A DNA stretch of 64,000 bases from Theristus sp. LFF4_11 (GCA_030248135.1 JASANC010000608.1:62001-126000), one strand, 5' to 3'. Counted from the stretch's first letter, positions 46,901 through 58,888 are shown. The notes: generated from the sequence alone by a model not told the origin. Translations and numbers: made by a program.

Positions 46901-49900
46901 AGTTTTTTTTATTTTTTCTATTTTTTTTTAACTTTTGCAGATTTTCTTCGAGAAAGTCGTGCTTTTCGGTCCGTGGAAGCCGCTGTTCACAACAGATTCT
47001 GCGAACGGGCCCGTCTACGACTGGTGGACGAAATGGTGGCATGATCGATATGTGCGTTTAGAAAGAAGTTTTTTTTCATTACTTTTTTGAATATATTGTT
47101 TTTTGGGTCTCCGAATTTCATGCTGTTTTCATACAGTTTTATCGGAGTTTCCTGCTTTTCGCGAATTGAAATGGATGGATGGATGGAAGAAGAAGTCCTT
47201 GTCTGAGCACTGTGCAGTTTGCTCTACAGTTCTTCGTGTTGCACACAGACGCATAAACAAACACACCAGCAAACGTGTGTGCGCTGTCTACAGACGCGCT
47301 CAATGCAGTGTATCGATGTGGGTGGTGTCTGTGTATATGCCTGTGTGTTTGTTTGTGAGCGGTGTAACATGTGTGATTTTGAATCACGTTTGACCGTAGC
47401 GTGCACCGTATTCAGACGAGCGGGGCGGGTTTATTATTTGGAATTATTTTTGTTGTTAAATTTTGGTCACGTTTCATCATGGATATTGCGTAAGTTGTAT
47501 TGTGGTTTTGGACAGCGAGCCGCAGAACATAAAATGCTGCATTCTAAAGACGAGTTCATGTTGACGTACGTCAAGGGCACATACCTGAATATTGTTATGC
47601 AAAACCGTGAGATGTGACGTTACGTGACGTGACATGACGTGACATGATGTGACGTGACATGACGTGACGTGACGTGACATGACGTGACATGACGTGACAT
47701 GACGTGACATGACGTGACATGACGTGACGTGACATGACGTGACGTGACGTGACATGACGTGACGTGACGTGACATGACGTGACATGACGTGACGTGACAT
47801 GACGTGACAAGACGTGACGTGACGTGACGTGACATGCCGTGACATGACGTGACAGACGTGACGTGACGTGACGTGACATGACATGACGTGACATGACGTG
47901 ACATGACGTGACGTGACATGACATGACATGACGTGACGTGACATGACATGACATGACATGACATGACATGACATGACGTGACGTGACGTGACATGACGTG
48001 ACATGACGTGACATGACATGACGTGACGTGACATGACGTGACGTGACATGACGTGACGTGACGTGACATGACGTGACGTGACATGACGTGGCGTGACATG
48101 ACGTGACATGACGTGACGTGACATGACGTGATAGACATGACGTGACATGACATGACGTGACGTGACGTGACGTGACGTGACGTGACATGACGTGGCGTGA
48201 CATGACGTGACGTGACATGACGTGATAGACATGACGTGACATGACATGACATGACGTGACATGACGTGACGTGACGTGACGTGACATGACCTTCTGAACG
48301 GGCCTCACTGTTCATTCCCGTTCGTTGCTGCAGTCAGCCCCGTTCGGCATGGTGTTCGCATTCTGCGTCAGTGTGCTCCGACGACGCGGCGTGCTGAATG
48401 AGCACTCGGTGCAGCCGCTGTTCTCGCCGACGCTGACCTGGCTGGCCGCGGTGGCCTCGGTGCTCGGAATCACGGTTTGCTCGCAAGAGATTCGCTTTGT
48501 TTTGTGTTGTTTTGTTTTGTTTTGTTTTGTTTTGTTTTGTTTTGTTTTGTCGCTCATGAATAAACTTGCGCGCTGAGTGTAGGATGGCTGGGCCAATCAG
48601 TGTTGTCGCTGTCAGTCAAATGCGATCGAGCTAGCGGACACCGTGTAGATGTGGAAAATCGTCGTTTGTGCAGTTTGTGCAAGCGACACACTGATGGGTT
48701 TTTTAAATTCAGAAATGACTTCCGCAAATGTTCTGCATATGGTAAAAGCAGCGGTCTATAGAATGTGACATTGCCATCATGCCGCAGCGGTTCGGTCACC
48801 GGCGGCCGGTCGCTTGCGCGTGTTAATGGGTCATTACACTTATTGTTATCCCATAATACACAGTCCATCTGGCTAGTATACAACGAGCTGCTTTCTGATT
48901 GGTTGGTTGCACACACGTGCAGCGTGATGCGTGCATTCCTGTGCACGAACACACTCCGCCTACACAGCAATGCCCGCACAGACGGCATATGCATGCAAAA
49001 CACGCGCGCGCGTGTGCCAGCAACCAATCGGCTAGTTGTCTACAATTAGCCAAAGGACCATGAACCAACCACCTGTCCAGTTATACGGCGTGCTCGTGGC
49101 GTATTGCCGATCGGCGGCCGACTGCAACGAGTCGCACGCCTACGTCGCCTTCGTGCCGATCGTCGCCTATCTCGTGCTGCGTAACGCGTTCGCGTGCGTG
49201 CGCGCGCGGGTCTCGCACTTTTTCGCGTGGTTCGGCCGCATCACGCTCGAGGTGAGGAACGATGGGTGAGAAACGTTTGGGTAGAAAAGGGCAAGATTTT
49301 CAGGTGAAACTGAGTTTGGCTGGTTGCATGACACACGACACACTCTCGCACGTATCGGTTTCGTATCTCGCGGCTTTCGCTCGGTACACACCCGACATGA
49401 GACAACTGAACATTCCGAATTCTTATTATTCCAAACAATTATCATTCAGCGTTCGACTGTGGTCACAGTGACATGGGCGCCTTGCCGTGATACCGCATGT
49501 ATGCCAGTGTGTTTGCCGGTGGTGGCTGTGCAACCATTACAGTGCAACAGACATGCACGGGAGCCTGTTATGTCTGTTCCGAGGCCTAATCAGGAACAGG
49601 CATGTTGGCCGTTCAGAACAGGCATCATCTACCAGGCTACCCCAAATTTTGGGTGGACAGTCGAACAAACTATCCATTTTTTTCATCTATGCAGAAATTT
49701 CACCTGCCAGATTACCCCTTTTTGGCCGTTTGGGCTACCTAACAGGAACAGGCACAAAGAAGGCTCCCGTGCACCTCTGCAGTGTAATAATAACAGAGTT
49801 CAAACAAGAACTCTTGCAGCTGTTCACGGCGCAACACCACATCTGGCTGGTCTCCGACAGCAACGGTGTGCTGGTGTTGTTGCCGAGTCAACCGGTACTG

Positions 49901-50110
49901 AACGTCATTCTGACGTCATACATTTTCATCTGTGTCGCCCACGAACTCCGCCAATTGACCGTGCAACTGGTGCCAATTGTCGTGCCGTCGCCGCAGTCGG
50001 ACAACTTTGGCGCGCCGTCATGGTCGCTGTTGAGGCGGATTTTTGTTGGATTACTTGCGCTTACTGTCGTCAGCGTACTGTATGCGTTCTGGTATGGCCG
50101 GTTTCAGTGA
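37968..50110 (+). CDS. CASD1: CASD1-like sialate O-acetyltransferase homologue lacking the catalytic triad
   Basis: CASD1 is a Golgi multi-pass protein that 9-O-acetylates CMP-sialic acid through a luminal SGNH/PC-esterase domain. Exons: 37968-38289, 38918-39014, 39624-39852, 40452-40667, 41197-41541, 42185-42267, 42639-42744, 43017-43141, 43520-43620, 44389-44518, 44921-45029, 45284-45373, 45458-45577, 45899-46061, 46470-46549, 46941-47051, 48334-48474, 49081-49251, 49820-50110. All phases fit; about 1,009 codons against 797 in human. Order: signal-anchor helix [19 protein letters not shown], luminal domain, linker, then about 12 membrane helices with [52 protein letters not shown] and [15 protein letters not shown]. 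Human FIGDSR is FIGDGR here (Gly codon 39721-39723), and human DGLHL is NGLAL (Asn 42709-42711, Ala 42718-42720), so Ser, Asp and His of the triad are all lost. Start is the first in-frame ATG of the open stretch; an upstream exon is possible. Confidence 0.93.
39225..39429. mobile_element. Harbinger-like MITE, copy 1
   Basis: Inverted ends AGGCCCGTTCATACTGACG / CGTCAGTATGAGCGAGCCT flanked by TAA on both sides (39222-39224 and 39430-39432), a 3-bp target typical of PIF/Harbinger. The interior contains ACGTCGACGTACGTC and CGTGCCGTGACGTGCCG. Intron of the CASD1 homologue. Confidence 0.85.
41754..42000. repeat. About 31-bp minisatellite, eight imperfect units
   Basis: Units of the form GCGGTGTGGGGAACC...GCACCCACC, 29-32 bp, vary between neighbours. 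Located in the CASD1-homologue intron between exons 41541 and 42185. A single related GCGGTGTACCACGGA occurs near 7891 and 18836. Confidence 0.85.
43680..43861. mobile_element. Harbinger-like MITE, copy 2
   Basis: Ends AGGCCCGCTCATACTG / CAGTATGAGCGAGCGT with TAA on both sides (43677-43679 and 43862-43864). Same family as 39225-39429, in another intron of the CASD1 homologue, 59 bp after exon 43520-43620. Confidence 0.85.
46085..46350. repeat. GATTGATT-type tandem array
   Basis: An irregular array built from GATTGATTGGTTTATTGAATGACT and shorter forms, beginning about 24 bp after the exon ending at 46061 of the CASD1 homologue. Noncoding. Confidence 0.85.
47548..48305. mobile_element. Harbinger-like MITE with an internal RTGAC pentamer expansion
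   Basis: The left end AGACGAGTTCATGTTGACG (preceded by TAA at 47545-47547) and the right end GAACGGGCCT match the MITE copies at 39225 and 43680. In place of their ~200-bp body there is a roughly 670-bp array (47621-48288) of the pentamer RTGAC, where R is G or A in an irregular order. It ends 28 bp before exon 48334 of the CASD1 homologue. All minus-strand frames are open through it because of the repeat. Confidence 0.85.
48493..48551. repeat. (TTTTG)n microsatellite
   Basis: An interrupted then pure TTTTG array 18 bp after the donor of exon 48334-48474 of the CASD1 homologue. Confidence 0.9.
48868..49047. mobile_element. Diverged copy of the AATCAGCTGATT-type foldback MITE
   Basis: Palindromic arms GCTTTCTGATTGGTTGGTTGC and AGCAACCAATCGGC with a GTGCATTC/ATGCATGC core and ACTCCGCC centre. 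It ends about 33 bp before exon 49081 of the CASD1 homologue. Confidence 0.65.
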
Positions 50111-50147
50111 CGAAATGGGTGTATTTGTTGGGATGAAGTATGACCTG

Positions 50148-50379
50148 TTTTTTTTAAACGTGTCTCACGGAAATGACGTCATGTGCCGCCATATATGCGC
50201 TTGCCGTTCACAGCAAGCCAGACTTACCGTTTGGCCGATTTCTTCCCGTAGACAAATGGTGAATGTCGAATCAGTCACACCAAACTGACATTTTAGTGCC
50301 TGTACTTTGACAAACGGGCGTTTTTAAAGTAAATGACGTCATTTTAGTCCGGACACGTTTGAATAAATCCACAATAGTA
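50148..50379. repeat. 232-bp dispersed repeat, copy 2
   Basis: Near-identical to 9900-10131, including GCGCTTGCCGTTCACAGC and GGTGAATGTCGAATCAGTC. It starts about 40 bp after the stop codon of the CASD1 homologue, so it probably lies in its 3' untranslated region or just beyond. Confidence 0.8.
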
Positions 50380-51377
50380 TCCATTTTTTGAGTTCTACGA
50401 TTCAGTGCGTGTGCAGAAAGGAAGAACTGGTTTCAAGCGTCATGTGACAATTCAAAATAGCCGAACTGACCCGCCGCCCTATTCAGGGGACCTGGGTTAC
50501 TTTACCAATTTTAAATTCCCGCGTCGTGCGTGAAACTGTTTACCTATCTATGCGCGCATTGGAGTCTCGGGACCCAAAAAAAAGAAAATACCAGTGTGAC
50601 GACAATAACATGCTGCATCGTCGCAATGCAACACGCCCGCTCAGACGGGCTGCTGTAATATGGCATATGTACCTGTTTGTTTGTGTGTAATTACTAATTA
50701 GGACTTTATTGTTGCGATTTTGTGTTTTTTTTTGACTCGTCGCCATTGTGTTGCCTGGTCGTTTGGTTTTTGGAATTCTTCGACTGGTTGGCTGTTATTA
50801 TTGTTTTCAAGGTTGTTAATTTTCGCCGTTTTTTCCTTCGTGGCCATTCGTGATTTGTCCGTGTTTTCCACACTAGTCTCCGAAACGAACTATTATACAG
50901 TGTTTGAGATTTTTTATTACGTTTTTTGTGTGTATTTATTCTGTTTGATTGATTCATGATTCAGACAGATATAAAGCTAGTAGAATCAACAACTACGTAC
51001 TACTGAAGTTACAACAGCAAACAAACAGTGAAAATTGTGGTCGTATCTCACACAACAAGAGAAAAGAGACAGAATAAATGCTATTTTTAAATTGTTTTCA
51101 CCCACCGGGGCATCATCTGTTTCTGTTGAAAGTGTTGCGGCGCCTCTAGACGCTTTATTAGTTCAATTGTATTTTGCCTGTGGTGAACGCATAATCCAAA
51201 AGACTTCATTTGTAGCTTCAAAGCTTCTTTTGTGTGTTACTCCCATATTCTTGTATCTCACTGCACACATAAGTTTATCTTCTACAATTAAGTAAATCAA
51301 GCCAGTAATAAAGTGCAACCGGTTTTCTGAGTTTGAATTTCTGTGTGTTTTTGATTTGAGATACTTATTTGGATGTA
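50380..51377. other. Noncoding spacer
   Basis: Contains an inverted copy of the AAATTGGTAAAGT repeat (about 50425-50600) and T-rich unique DNA. No exon with a recognisable product was found on either strand. Confidence 0.6.
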
Positions 51378-52123
51378 CAGGGTGTCCCAGCTGGATCTAC
51401 AACATTTGTTTTTGTAATTACGCGTGCGTGCGTTGACCAATTTTTATAATTTTTTTCAGCGTTTGTAGTAAAGACTTCGGGAGTTTGTTTGACACTAAAA
51501 ACGTTGCGGTACGTTGAATATAACCTGACTTATAAGCATTTGAAAAAAAATACACACTTTTTCAATTGCCGCCCGCACAGGTCCACGACTGGCTGGACAC
51601 TCAGTTTGACCAGCGCTGGGTCGGCCGCGGTTGGCCAATTGCCTGGCCTGCACGTTCGCCTGACATCACAGCGTGCGACTACCTGCTCTGGGGCGCTGTG
51701 AAGCACCGTGTTTATGAGACCCACCCAGCATCCATCGATAAGCTGATTGTGGCCATCGGTGAAACCGTGGGCGAAATCAGCGACCAAGAGCGCCTGGCAG
51801 GTGTTTTGGACTTCGACAGACGAATTGATAAACTGATTGAAAGAGAGGGCCAGCACATTCAGGACAATTAGACGGTTTAAATATTTTGAGTCTGTGAGTG
51901 TTTGATTTGTTTTTTTGCTCTCCGCTCGTTCATTTTTTTGTGAAAATGAGGTATTTTTTTTAAAACTGCCATAACTTGTGCCACGTTTGCTGAAACATAA
52001 AAATTCTGGTGCCAAACAAATTCCCGAAGTCTTTTACAACATAGGTCAAAATTGTCAACATAAGTCAACGCACGCGCGCATACTTAAAAAAACAAATGTT
52101 GTACATCTAGCTGGGACACCCTG
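51378..52123 (+). mobile_element. Internally deleted mariner-like element
   Basis: Inverted ends CAGGGTGTCCCAGCTGGAT and its complement, extending through TACAACATTTGTTTTT and further to CGTTGAC, are flanked by TA (51376-51377 and 52124-52125). At 746 bp it is about 60% of a full mariner. The 5' half of the transposase is missing. Confidence 0.92.
51566..51871 (+). pseudogene. Mariner transposase, C-terminal remnant
   Basis: About 100 codons to a TAG stop. WPARSPDITACDYLLWGAVK carries the third catalytic acid (CDY) of the DDD/E triad of IS630-Tc1-mariner transposases, followed by a helical tail KLIVAIGETVGEI. The helix-turn-helix N-terminus and the first two acids are absent, so it is inactive. 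Confidence 0.9.
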
Positions 52124-52243
52124 TATATATTTAATAATACATGTAAAGTATACATCACTTTTGTTTATCAGTTGTCTTCGCAGCTCGATTGGATAAAACC
52201 AGATAGGGGGTAAAGAGTTCGCAGTAGTATTGTAAGTAGAAGG

Positions 52244-54295
52244 TGTTACGCTATGGTTACCTATAACCATACGAACAGGTGCGACTGATGTGTGTTTCGG
52301 AATAAGATCCCACGACGCAACGGTTGAATATGAACTGTTTATTGGATCGGATGAATGAATAAATGAATGAATGAATGAATGAATGCATGGATCAATGAAT
52401 GAAAGAACTTATATAGGTTTGATTGCACAATGATGGTGTAACAAAATGCAATAGCTGTGTGGGTGTGTCCATGGTGGCAACGGCGGTGTGGTTGAGTTTT
52501 GCGCTTTTTTGATGTTGATTTGGATTTGGAAATAGTGGCCTGTGTGCGATTACCTGGGGTGGGTGTTGATGGCGCCGTGACGAAAGCGTCGTTTTTGTTC
52601 TCCATGTTCGGTGGCACTTGAACCTGTGAAATGAGAGCAGACATGGGTGTGATGTTGAAATTGTGATCTAGTGAATGGACCAAATCAGAAAAAGATTCAG
52701 AGTTATGCGCGGGCTCGGAGGCAATAAACGCGTGAGTGCTAATCGCCTGGCGCTGTGGTGGAGCAGGCGCGCGAATTGCAGGTTTATGAGATGGATTTGA
52801 GTCGCGTCGCACCCAGTTGGTGGGTGGTGTGGTACGAGATGGACGGTTGAAAAAACGAGCGCGATTGTAATTCGGCGCGAAACGGTTTGACTGTTGGAAA
52901 GAAGGCTGTCGATTTGATGGAACAAATGTGGCGGGTCTGGGATTGAAAGGGCGATTATAAGCGAATCTACTTCGTGGGCGTGTGTTTCTGTTGTTGTTAT
53001 AGAACATTCTGGAAAACATGTTTTGTAACATATTCATGCTCGCATCCTGTGTATTGGTGGATGGTGTCGTGGCTGTCTGCCTCAGCATCGCGATTTTCTT
53101 TTCGAGGTCCGTGCATCTGGCTTCAAGCGCTCTTTGATCCGCTGCGGCGATATAGATGTTTGGGTTTTCCATGGTGTTAGTGCCGTTTTGTTGTGGATAC
53201 TGTGCGTGAACGGGCAAATTTTGATGTGCTGTGTAAAGCGGCAACAGTGTGGAAGGTGTTTTGGTTGGATCCCAGTCTGACGAAAAACCTCCCCGCACAA
53301 TGTAATCTTCCAAGCTGCGATATTCTGCTTGTTGTGCAGCTTTCACCAGAGCATCATATGAGTCAGGCATGGTTGGTAAGGCGTGGATGATCGCTTTTAG
53401 TTCGGGTCTAAGGCCAGCAAGAAAAATCTGTCTTAGCATGCGATCTCTAGCCTGACTTTGTTCGTTCCCGAAAGCTAAATCGGCCAAACGGCGCACTTCT
53501 GCGTTGTAGGCCATGACTGGCTCACGTGGTAGCTGTTTGCGTTGGTTGAGCATGGCTACAGCCAGTACAGTGTCTTGATCACGTTTGAAATGAGATAAAA
53601 ATTCTGTGCGTAGACGCTCATATAGTTGTGTTGATCAGCCGGTGTCAATGTGGAGAACCAGTTTTCTGCTTCGTTTTCAAGATGGCCCATCAAAAGATTG
53701 GACCAGTTTTGCTTAGGGACGCTATAGGCACGCAATAATTTTTCAAAACGTTCGAGCCAGACCGTGGCTGGCGTGAATGGGTTATCGCCTGTGAATTTTC
53801 CGAACTGTTGAAGTTGGGCATAGAGTGCTGCAGGTGCGTCAAGTGTTGGCTCTGCGTGCGGTTTGTGACTGCTTTGTTTATCAATAGAACTTGAACTTTT
53901 CAAAATTTCGCGTTTCTTACCTCGTGCGCTTCTTGCGGCGATTTGATTATTTGTGTTTGCAGTCCGTGAAGTGATCGGCATGCACCATAAAATGTCACAG
54001 GAAAGATTCTGAGTGTCGGTGAAGTGTGGTCACCAATGTTACGCTATGGTTACCTATAACCATACGAACAGGTGCGACTGATGTGTGTTTCGGAATAAGA
54101 TCCCACGACGCAACGGTTGAATATGAACTGTTTATTGGATCGGATGAATGAATAAATAAATGAATGAATGAATGAATGAATGCATGAATCAATGAATGAA
54201 AGAACTTATATAGGTTTGATTGCACAATGATGGTGTAACAAAATGCAATAGCTGTGTGGGTGTGTCCATGGTGGCAACGGCGGTGTGCCGTAACA
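52244..54295 (-). mobile_element. Gag-only LTR retrotransposon
   Basis: Direct repeats at 52244-52490 and 54037-54295 are near identical over about 247 bp. The complete one has TGTTAC...GTAACA ends on either strand. Read on the minus strand the 5' LTR is at 54295-54037, followed by TTGGTGACC as a possible primer-binding start and then gag. The 3' LTR lacks its first ~12 bases: gag runs straight into it, so one deletion removed pol and the LTR edge. The flanks (GAAGG, AACGT) show no target duplication. Confidence 0.9.
52339..53981 (-). pseudogene. LTR-retrotransposon gag, frameshifted
   Basis: Starts at ATG 53981-53979. The capsid-like region has FGKFTGDNPFTPATVWLERF and ENWFSTLTPADQ; after a one-base frameshift near 53630 it resumes as LYERLRTEFLSHF, LPREPVMAYNAEVRRLADLAF and IFLAGLRPELKAII. 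The second half is Asn/Arg/Pro-rich. No CCHC zinc knuckle was seen. The last ~45 codons are LTR sequence read through in frame to a stop at 52339. The closeness of the two LTRs suggests recent insertion. Confidence 0.88.
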
Positions 54296-54535
54296 AACGT
54301 TGCATTTTATTACATCATTTTCTAGACTTTTTTGTCCCTTTCAGCTTCTTCTAAGAATATCAACATTTTAAAGCTACCTTATGGATCCAAATAACAAATC
54401 AGTATCGCTCTCATTTTACGGATTTGCTTCAGCCGTTTTGCGATAGTATTGTTTTGCTCTAAAATTTGTTTCCGTTATCATGGTCATGGGTGGCTCCATG
54501 AGATATTTATTCCATAACGAACGAACGGTGATTTT

Positions 54536-54707
54536 AGGCGATTTTTTTTAGCCAAAGCTAACCCAGAAGAGCGTACAGAACGCCGTCGAGTAGGGTGCCG
54601 ATCGAGTTTTCTTTCTGTCATTTTTCTGCTTGCCAAACCCTCGGCGGGGCTCGATCTCACAGGCACAGACAATAGTCTAACGTGCCACCACTCAGGCCAC
54701 GAGAGTA
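54536..54707 (-). mobile_element. SINE-1 copy, inverted
   Basis: Complement of the 35148 copy, with GGCGGGGCTCGATCTCAC marking the B-box side and AGCGTACAGAACGCCGTCGA the body. Part of the body between the box and the GACAG motif is diverged. Intergenic. Confidence 0.85.
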
Positions 54708-55164
54708 ACAAATAACCACGCTCCATATTATGCACGCTCAAAAAAAAATGCTAAAACACATTTCGAAAAGCGTGCCAAAGTTCATGTCGTGCCAAAAATG
54801 CATGCCATGCCGAAGTTTAAAAGATTGGCAGTAAAAACTGCAAAACTGGATACGTTTTCCGGGCAAATAGCAGCATATTGTCGGCATGATGCATGCATGT
54901 GAGCGCAGCTTCGCCTGATGATACTCGTAAACTTTGACTTGTACGTACATTGTATTTATGACATTTTCGCATGATAAACTGTAATTACACGAAGAACATA
55001 CTCGGTTTCTTGTCCTGTTCGGTTCGCCCGGAAATAATCTGGTTTGTAGGTTTTGTTAACTAAAATTCAAAAGTCAACCAGTTTCTTATTCAATTTTTTG
55101 TTCTGTCGTTTGGAACTGCACTGAGAAGAAGTTAGACCAGCGTTTTCACCAACGTTCGAAGGCA

Positions 55165-55312
55165 ACAGTCTGTGCGTTCGGAGGATCGAGCCCAGCCGAG
55201 GGTTATAGAGGCACTTAATGACAGAGAAAACTCGATGGGCGCCCTACTCGACGGCGTTCTGTACGCTTTTTCGGGTTAGCCCTGGTTAAAAATATCGTGT
55301 AAAATCACCGTT
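55165..55312 (+). mobile_element. SINE-1 copy, 5'-truncated
   Basis: Starts inside the tRNA head (CAGTCTGTGCG, then GGATCGAGCCCAGCCGAGGG) and continues through the body to TAGCCCTGGTTAAAAATATC. The A-box is missing. Confidence 0.85.
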
Positions 55313-58300
55313 CGTTCAAGATTATGTCATGGATATTGGATAGCGAACAACCAAAGTTGAGTTCGTTATAAGTAGCGACGGTGTCGCAGTGGGCAACTAC
55401 AGGGACTGAATCAGTGAGATGATCCCAAGACAGAACCTCACCCAATTAGCGTGGTGCACATCAGGGCTGCAGCTGTGACCAATCAACTCATCATTCAAAA
55501 ATAACGATGCAGTTCATCATTCCAGTTTCACTGAGGTAAACAATTCATTCAACAAAATGAGTTTCCATTAGTTAGCTAACCAATTTTTTAACTGTGTATG
55601 GTGAATTTTTTTGCTCATCGTGCGTTCATCCACCATATGATCTGCATCATCTCATTGCTTCATACTCCGTATCCCGTCTTTGCGGATCCCGAAAGTCAAA
55701 AAAACGGATCCAATCTACTAAAAACAAACACGCGCAGACAGAACAGTCGAATGGCAAAACATTCTTTCTGCCGTATCCGCTTTGCCTCTCGACGCGATCC
55801 CGGCCACCGGCCTGGCGTCGTTCGGGTGGTAGTTTGAAGTGTAAAAAAAGTCTAAAAAGACAACAAAAAGTGGGAGAACACATTTTGTAAATGTCGTCAT
55901 CTTTGTTCGTGACAATCAGGAACAACGCACGTGTGCACTTAGATCGTGTCGAGACCCAAACTGGTTACCGACAACTACGTTTTCTTCCATTATACGTCCA
56001 GGCCAGCTTGGTTGTAGTAACTGCGTGGTGTGTGTATGTGACTGTCAACAAAACGCACATCCATAAAAAAAACATGACTGGGGAAATACACCGCGCGAAA
56101 AAAATGGGTGGGTGCGGTCTGTTCCGTTCATCGTCTGTGCGGTTATAAATAAAATTACCTCATATTATTTCGGTGCTGCGTCCAGATGAAACGTGTGTAC
56201 AACATCCGAATGTGTGATGCCGCGGAGTATGGTTGATGCTGGCTCTCGACACGATTTCCATGTGGAAAGTTTTATAAAAACTGTCCACAAAGTCGTTATT
56301 TCGTGCATTTTTTAAACCCCATCGATTAGAATGGTCAAAGCGGGATGCTGTAACCATCTTCCATTGATGGTTCGTAATATCAGAGACAGATACGGCACAA
56401 AAACCGTGCCGAGACTTGACACGATAGAAAAACCGCATTTTGCTTTTGGTTCAGAGTTCCGGACATTGATTCGACTGTGTACATACATATGGTGCAAAAA
56501 CAAACCAGCTCAAACTATCCATACAGTACATCACTAACATGCATGCATGTGTGTTGATTGTATCAGTTCAATTAGCGCGGTTTCCAGAAAAAAGGGCGAT
56601 AAGAGATAGAGCTGGACGGTTGTTTTTTTCGGCTTTCCATTTTTCAAAAAGGCTTTTTCCTTGCGTTTGCGTATCGCAAAAAATGTGCATGTATAGGTAT
56701 CATTCAGACGATGAACACAAGACAGATTGTGAATAACAACGACGCACGAGATTCTTGCCCATCTGTGAATAATTGGCTTCGTTTGAATCCGGCTCACTGA
56801 TTGGTCCCTCAGCCCACCGGATTGCTGGCAGTCAAAACGCAAAACTGCAAACACACTGAAATACATTATTGAGTTGACAGAACAACACAAATACACACAC
56901 ACGGCATTTTTTTCACAGTCGTGGAATTACAGTCCATTAGCAACGAAATGCAAAAGCATGTGACACCAATAAGGAAGAGCATTCGCGCACAGTATCGCGT
57001 CAGCTGTGCTGATAGCCGCTCCAAAATGAAAGCACTATATTAACGGCACATTGGGTTCAATCCACTCGATCGATTTTTATGAGCGGAATTCGCAAAACGG
57101 TCAAAGTTATGTATATTAACATACTTACGTATGTACATGTACTGAACTCTGCGTACATGCATATGTATGCTAAACCAACAAGACATGCTTGTACACACGC
57201 TACCATGTCCCGAGGTTAAAGCATACGGCACAGAAAGACATGCCGTGCGTACAGTGTGCCACTCTAGGCCAATCCAATTGGCTTGTGGATATTGCGGTGG
57301 AAATTGGTTAAGTGACATGTGATATAATCCGTTGTTTCCACATCATCGTATTTTTAACTGTTACCTGCAGAAAAGTACGCATTACTTTGAAAATTATGTG
57401 CGCATCTTATCTCCTTTCAACCACAAGCGCAACTCAATATGTATGTTCATACAATGTACATCTCACATGTCGACGTTATATCAGTGGAAAATGCTGAAAC
57501 CGTACACAAAAATTTTGTATGCAAGAGCGTACGTGTACACGGCAGAAACGTGTGTGCGCAACACAACAACACACAGCGGCACACATGCGACTTATCACAT
57601 ACGGAACAGACGGCTGGTGGCAGCGCGGCTAACCGTAGAAGCTAGCCGCACATGTTCTGCTGATGCTGGTGTTTTTGGTGAAACGTCGCATCTGAAAATC
57701 TGTTTGAACTGGTTGCAACGTGTATGTATTTCTTTATTGTTAGGTAAATCAGTCGACACTGATTTCGTAAAAACAGACAATCAATCAATCAATCAGCTCA
57801 CATTACAACGGTTTGATTTTCAGACCTCGACTTAAATGTAGACTTGAATCATAATTTTTTTCGTTATGTTTGCAAACCAATTTTCTTGAGCTTCTAGTTT
57901 GAAACTCGAAACATCATTGAGATGGCAAAATTGACGCTGTACACCAAAAGACAGCGGCCTATAACGTTCATGTGTTGCGGCGCGACTGTTTGCCTGTCTG
58001 CTAACGCTGACTCCGCGCGGGCCGGGTCCCGCTCATTGCGTCCATGCTTCTGGAACGACTTTTTATTTCTCCGATGTTTGCTAGAGAGCGTCTTTTCGCC
58101 GCATGTTTCTTTTCTTTGACATTTCACCATTTTTATTTTGATTCTTCTGTCTCTTTCGCGAAGCAAATTCCTTTGAGGGCTATTTGACATAGAGCTTCTC
58201 GCTTTTGCTTTTTTTGCATTTTCATGCTGCTGTGTTGTTGATGTTTTTTATGTCCGTTTTCCGTTGTTCAAACAGTGTGTGGCGTCGGTTTCCGACCACA

Positions 58301-58888
58301 GAAATATTACTGCTGATCCGGCATTCAAGTATTCGTTTCAGGCCAGCTTAAGTGCGGATGAGCGAGTTTTTCAAGTGGCTCGGCTTCTTTTATGACTGTC
58401 AGTAATTTCCGTTTCCTCCTTGGGTGGTTGATTTCTTTAGCATTTTGGGTAATTTTATTGCATTTTTACTTTTTCAGTTGCAATCATTCGCGGCCCGTTC
58501 ACTTTCCAATATCGCCACTCCAGAAAGTGTTCTAATTTCAGCGATCTATTTTGATTTTGATGATTCGTTGATTTCAGATCAGTCCAAACAAAAACGTGAC
58601 AATCAGAAACGATCAAGACAGAACGAGAGAAAAAATCAACACAAAAGACCGGTTGATCCACCTGGACCGTGTTGATTTGCTCTGTAGTATTTGTGAATAT
58701 CACAATAAAAAACAGTCGCGTGTCACTTGTCCACCGCGTGCGGGGAGTGTTTATGCGGTACTTCTTCTGCTCACGAACGCAAAGATTCATCCGCGGCCAA
58801 GATTTCGTATTTCACGAACTTCGATTTCGGAAATCGCTCGTTGCTCGCGCGCAGTTCGGCGTTAGCGTCCGTGTTGAATGACGTCACG
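55313..58888. other. Intergenic region upstream of RAB27
   Basis: No recognisable exon. It contains short palindromic TACGTACATG-type motifs (57080-57260 and 57430-57560), a TCAATCAATCAATCAG run and T-rich stretches. RAB27 5' untranslated exons and promoter presumably lie at its right end; CAGGCCAGCTTAAG near 58342 looks acceptor-like, but this is not demonstrable. Confidence 0.5.

Noticed and set aside
47477..48315. Three overlapping minus-strand ORFs of 230-260 codons reading [13 protein letters not shown] repeats
   Set aside because: They are the RTGAC pentamer array read in all three frames; no stop can occur in that repeat.
55594..57835. Several 60-167 codon ORFs upstream of RAB27
   Set aside because: No domain, no fitting splice sites and composition like the surrounding spacer.
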